Shown: positions 61,528-64,000 of the stretch, piece after piece | Layout of the letters: every line of letters starts with the position of its first letter | How positions within the stretch are numbered: the stretch's first letter is position 1 | Source: Pseudomonas sp. H1h | GTDB lineage: Bacteria > Pseudomonadota > Gammaproteobacteria > Pseudomonadales > Pseudomonadaceae | Length of the DNA stretch: 64,000 nt | Assembly: GCF_000633255.1 (NCBI RefSeq) | Contig: NZ_AYMJ01000016.1 | Coordinates: 1 to 64,000 of the forward strand | Direction of reading: 5' to 3' | Translations under genes and position numbers: made by a program | Notes under the pieces: generated by a model | Told to the model about the DNA's origin: nothing | Database searches by the model: none | The model's input: the letters and a program-made list of their open reading frames with translations, nothing else

Positions 61528-61946
61528 CCGCGCACCCCGTCTAGGTAACGGCGAACGTCAGCGATGTCGACCACCCTCCCGGCAAGCATGTAATCCAGCG
61601 CCGTTCGGCCATTGAATGGCGCAGCCGTGTTGGGGCTGCTGACCCACGTGTAGGCGCGCTCGCGGCTGTTGCTGAAGATGATGCTCAACGCCTTGTGAAT
61701 GCCCATCAGGTACGAGATGCGCTCTAGCGTGTCGTGCGGCAGGCGAATGTTCGGCGGCAGGTGTTTGTACTTGTAGAACGTGGTGTTGCCGACGCCACCC
61801 AGCAAAGTGCGTTGCTGCTCGGCGTTGCAGCCCCAGCGCTCCATGAGGTTGAAGAAAAACTTCAGCGCGACGCGCCCGGCTTCGGGGACGTCGAGTTGTT
61901 CACGCGGGGTGAGGGCTGGGGATGAGGTAGGCACGGCCGCCTCCAT
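61524..61946 (-). CDS. Xre/MbcA/ParS-type antitoxin of the RES pair
   Basis: A 140-residue antitoxin. The N-terminal 15 residues look disordered; the HTH-like middle is REQLDVPEAGRVALKFFFNLMERWGCNAEQQRTLLGGVGNTTFYKYK (about 15-61), then LPHDTLERISYLMGIHKALSIIF (about 69-91) and the C-terminal toxin-binding part SSPNTAAPFNGRTALDYMLAGRVVDIADVRRYLDGVRG (DUF2384, about 103-140). It is coupled to the RES gene. An inverted repeat upstream (61979-62007) is a likely operator. Confidence 0.93.
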   Translation of the reverse strand: MEAAVPTSSPALTPREQLDVPEAGRVALKFFFNLMERWGCNAEQQRTLLGGVGNTTFYKYKHLPPNIRLPHDTLERISYLMGIHKALSIIFSNSRERAYTWVSSPNTAAPFNGRTALDYMLAGRVVDIADVRRYLDGVRG

Positions 61947-62266
61947 TGCTGAGTGAATGCTTTCAAGCCTAGTACAGATACGGATTTTTGTTATCTATTA
62001 ATCCGTAAGTGAATCAATTCCTTTCTTTGATAAGGTCCCGGGAAAAGCCACGAATTGTTATTCCAAGTCAGCATTTTTTGACCTTCATCACCCCCACGTC
62101 ATCAAAAATCCCGATCCTGTGTCAGCTTCCAGCCATCGGCAGGGACATCAATTCGCTACTAAACCCGCGACAACTATGCTCAGGTGCTGGAATATACCCG
62201 GCATATGACGCCGGATCGGCAGTCTCGTAAACAACAATACCCAGCCCACTTCAGAGGGCATTACCC
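61947..62266. other. Intergenic region between the Xre antitoxin and the LysR gene
   Basis: 320 bases, A/T-richer than the neighbours, with divergent promoters and the inverted repeat at 61979-62007. A 73-codon ORF at 62009-62230 has no ribosome site and is not supported as a gene. Confidence 0.6.
61979..62007. promoter_or_regulatory. Inverted repeat, probable operator of the Xre-RES pair
   Basis: TACGGATT and AATCCGTA form perfect 8-base arms with a 13-base A/T-rich spacer, 33 bases before the antitoxin start, where the promoter should lie. Antitoxins of this family normally repress their own operon by binding such repeats. Confidence 0.65.
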
Positions 62267-63193
62267 ATGGATAGCAGAACCTTACGCAACCTCATGCGCA
62301 TCGTGCAGACCGGCTCCTTGTCGGCCGCAGCCGAGCATTCGTGCCTGACTGTGCAGGCCCTGGCCGCGCAGTTGAACAAGGTCGAAGAGCAGTTCGGTTT
62401 CCGCTTGTTTCGTCGTTCCAACAAAGGGCTGACGCTGACGCCGCAAGGCACTGAGCTGACGCCCTACATGGACAAAGTGCTGATTGCCACGCGACAGATG
62501 GAAGAAAAGGTCGAGGCGCTCAAGGTGCCTGGCCAGCGCACATTGAAGGTCGCGTTGAACAACACGTTGTCGTCTGACTTCAACCGACGAATGATCGGAC
62601 GCCTGATCGAGGTGTTTCCCGATTACCAGATGGAATTCAGCTACGCCGAGTCGATGGAAAACCTAAGCAAGCTGAAGAACGAAGACTTTGACCTCGCGGT
62701 GCTGATTGGCCCGCAGCGTCCGGGTTTGCCGAGCATCGTCCTGCCGGATGTGCAGGTGCAGGTGGTCGGTGCCCATTGCGGGCAGGAAAACGATCCGCTG
62801 ACGTTGCTGGGCAACAAGTTTCAGGTGCGTCCTGCGGAAGATTGTCCGTATTCCCACAGCTTTCTGCGTTTTCTCGACGCGGGTCTGGGCAATCACGAGA
62901 ACGGTCAGCGCATGGTCTATTCCTGCAGCGAAACCCTGACGCTGTCGTTGATCACGCAAATGGACGCGGTCGGCATGGTTTCTCGCGAGGCCGCGCAAAA
63001 GAACGGCCTGACGATTTTCCCCGGTTTCGAGGATTTCCTCGAAGTGCGGCTCGCGGTGAACAACCCGAATCTTTCAGGCCAGGCCTTGAACGACGTGGTC
63101 GATCTGCCGCTACATGAACGAGCCGAGCGCAATGTACGCAGCCGTCCCAACCGCCACACTGAGAAAGAGGTTTTTGCTGAAATACGCACATAA
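62267..63193 (+). CDS. LysR family transcriptional regulator
   Basis: A 308-residue regulator. The N-terminal winged helix-turn-helix is LRNLMRIVQTGSLSAAAEHSCLTVQALAAQLNKVEEQFGFRLFRRSNKGLTLTPQGTEL (about 5-63), then the effector-binding domain (about 85-280: RTLKVALNNTLSSDFNRRMIGRLIEVFPDYQMEFSYAESMENLSKLKNEDFDLAVLIGP). The last 28 residues are encoded opposite azlD and look unlike the rest, so this tail may be an accident of read-through. It may control azlCD, which face it, as inference only. Confidence 0.92.
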   Translation: MDSRTLRNLMRIVQTGSLSAAAEHSCLTVQALAAQLNKVEEQFGFRLFRRSNKGLTLTPQGTELTPYMDKVLIATRQMEEKVEALKVPGQRTLKVALNNTLSSDFNRRMIGRLIEVFPDYQMEFSYAESMENLSKLKNEDFDLAVLIGPQRPGLPSIVLPDVQVQVVGAHCGQENDPLTLLGNKFQVRPAEDCPYSHSFLRFLDAGLGNHENGQRMVYSCSETLTLSLITQMDAVGMVSREAAQKNGLTIFPGFEDFLEVRLAVNNPNLSGQALNDVVDLPLHERAERNVRSRPNRHTEKEVFAEIRT

Positions 63194-63427
63194 CAGCGTC
63201 GGAATGGCTGCATAAAATTCCGGGCGATCGAGCTGTATGTGCTGATCCTTGATCAACAAGGGTGTCAGGCTGATCGCAGCGACGATCGCCACCGGCAGGT
63301 ATTCCAGCGCCCGCGCAACGAACGGCGGCCAGTGCTCGGTGTTGACCTGCAGCGGCAGCGCGCGTGGCAGGAAGGTCACGGCCATCATCAGCGCGACCAC
63401 CAGGATCAGGAACGTTTGGTCAGGCAT
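63110..63427 (-). CDS. azlD: AzlD family branched-chain amino-acid exporter subunit
   Basis: A 105-residue membrane protein with three to four helices (FLILVVALMMAVTFLPRALPLQ; ARALEYLPVAIVAAISLTPLL; AAIPTLLCAYFSKNLFLSVAVGTAAYIAL), which with AzlC forms the LIV-E-type exporter. Its first bases overlap the azlC stop by 22, and its last 84 bases overlap the LysR gene on the other strand. Confidence 0.92.
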   Translation of the reverse strand: MPDQTFLILVVALMMAVTFLPRALPLQVNTEHWPPFVARALEYLPVAIVAAISLTPLLIKDQHIQLDRPEFYAAIPTLLCAYFSKNLFLSVAVGTAAYIALGSFM

Positions 63428-64000
63428 ACACCCACTCCGCAGCCCACAAACGTGGCGATGAATACGTTGAACGGCGAGGTGCCGACCAGGCTCAGCGCGC
63501 CCATGCAGGCCACAGCGGCCGCTGCGGCGATGAGTTTGTTACGGGTGTTGCACAGCGACACCAGCACGTAGAGCATCATCGCGGTCAGTGCGTAGTCGAG
63601 CTGGTATTTGATCAGGTGCGACGCGTATTGCGCACAAACAGCGCCCAGCAATCCGCCCAGCACCCAGGAGGTGTGGCAGAACAGGTTGAAGCCGATCAGG
63701 TAACGGATATTGACCGGCGCGCCGGTACCCAATTTCACGCTGTGAAACGCGAAGGATTCGTCGGTCAGCCCACCAGCGTAGGCCCAGCGCTCCATGCGGC
63801 TGAGCCCCAGTGCGCGCAGGGCCTTGGCCATGTACACCGACATCAGCATGTGCCGCGCATTGATCAGGAAGGTGGTCAGCACGATGGTGGTCAGCGAAGC
63901 GCCGCTGGAGATCAGCGCCAGCGCGGCGAATTGCGAAGCGCCGGCGTAGACGAACAAGCACATCGCCACCGGCAGCCACATCGGCAGCCCGGCATTGACG
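63406..64000 (-). CDS. azlC: AzlC family branched-chain amino-acid exporter, C-terminal part
   Basis: About 197 residues; the N-terminus lies beyond base 64000. Helices and blocks fit AzlC: VAMCLFVYAGASQFAALALISSGASLTTIVLTTFLINARHMLMSVYMAKAL (about 12-62), LSRMERWAYAGGLTDESFAFHS and FNLFCHTSWVLGGLLGAVCAQY. In the LIV-E family AzlC and AzlD together export leucine, isoleucine and valine. Partial gene; the open frame continues through base 64000 without a start. Confidence 0.92.
   Translation of the reverse strand, partial: VNAGLPMWLPVAMCLFVYAGASQFAALALISSGASLTTIVLTTFLINARHMLMSVYMAKALRALGLSRMERWAYAGGLTDESFAFHSVKLGTGAPVNIRYLIGFNLFCHTSWVLGGLLGAVCAQYASHLIKYQLDYALTAMMLYVLVSLCNTRNKLIAAAAAVACMGALSLVGTSPFNVFIATFVGCGVGVCLTKRS

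Noticed and set aside
62009..62230. 73-codon plus-strand frame between the Xre antitoxin and the LysR gene
   Set aside because: No ribosome site, no family signature, and it overlaps the probable promoter region of the antitoxin.

Overview
This window is chromosomal DNA of a fluorescent-group Pseudomonas, close to P. fluorescens. The basis is high G+C, protein sequences of pseudomonad type, a gene order that follows the P. aeruginosa histidine-utilisation to tRNA-Thr stretch (hut, fbp, thiI-glnA, ntrBC, secB-grx-gpm, hisBHAF, mutY-yggX, tRNA-Phe, a polar amino-acid ABC transporter, tRNA-Thr), and seven copies of the 'gtgggagcgggcttgctcgcga' type of paired palindrome (REPIN) typical of that group. 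No assignment was checked against a database.

Layout. 0-4.2 kb: hut genes (5' part of hutU, hutD, hutC, divergent hutF) with two HutC-type operators and a sigma54 promoter. 4.2-9 kb: lipocalin, a small lipoprotein, an amino-acid-type chemoreceptor, a DUF924 protein and fructose-bisphosphatase. 9.3-17 kb: an uncharacterised DUF2339/DUF3999 membrane pair, then glycogen phosphorylase. 17-21.3 kb: YkgJ, TypA/BipA, ThiI. 21.3-29 kb: nitrogen-control block with glnA, three envelope genes of unknown role, ntrB-ntrC, and a three-module small RNA gene that I identify as nrsZ. Each of the three transcription units has a GG-N10-GC sigma54 promoter and a recognisable or partial NtrC site. 29-36.6 kb: trmL, secB, grxC, rhodanese, gpmI, EnvC-like factor, CtpA-type protease, YibQ-type deacetylase. 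36.7-38.8 kb: a Vps62-like repeat protein and a periplasmic binding protein. 38.8-42 kb: his genes. 42-48.3 kb: OFA-type transporter, PanZ-like GNAT, asmA-mutY-yggX operon, tRNA-Phe. 48.5-53.8 kb: accessory stretch with small envelope proteins, a YhcG-type nuclease, a hydrolase, two tandem basic proteins and a VapBC toxin-antitoxin pair bracketed by a duplicated 42-bp terminator. 53.9-60 kb: GABA-type permease, a complete polar amino-acid ABC transporter, a methyltransferase. 60.4-64 kb: tRNA-Thr, a scar with a broken antitoxin gene, a RES/Xre toxin-antitoxin pair, a LysR regulator and azlCD.

The genes fit together mainly around nitrogen and amino-acid supply: histidine catabolism (hut), glutamine synthesis and its two-component control (glnA, ntrBC, nrsZ), amino-acid sensing (chemoreceptor) and uptake (GabP, ABC transporter, AzlCD). 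The most interesting signals are nrsZ, the duplicated terminator around vapBC, a perfect 14+14 bp palindrome inside the yhcG-like gene, the scar after tRNA-Thr, the unexplained DUF2339/DUF3999 operon, and the 84-bp antisense overlap of the LysR gene with azlD.
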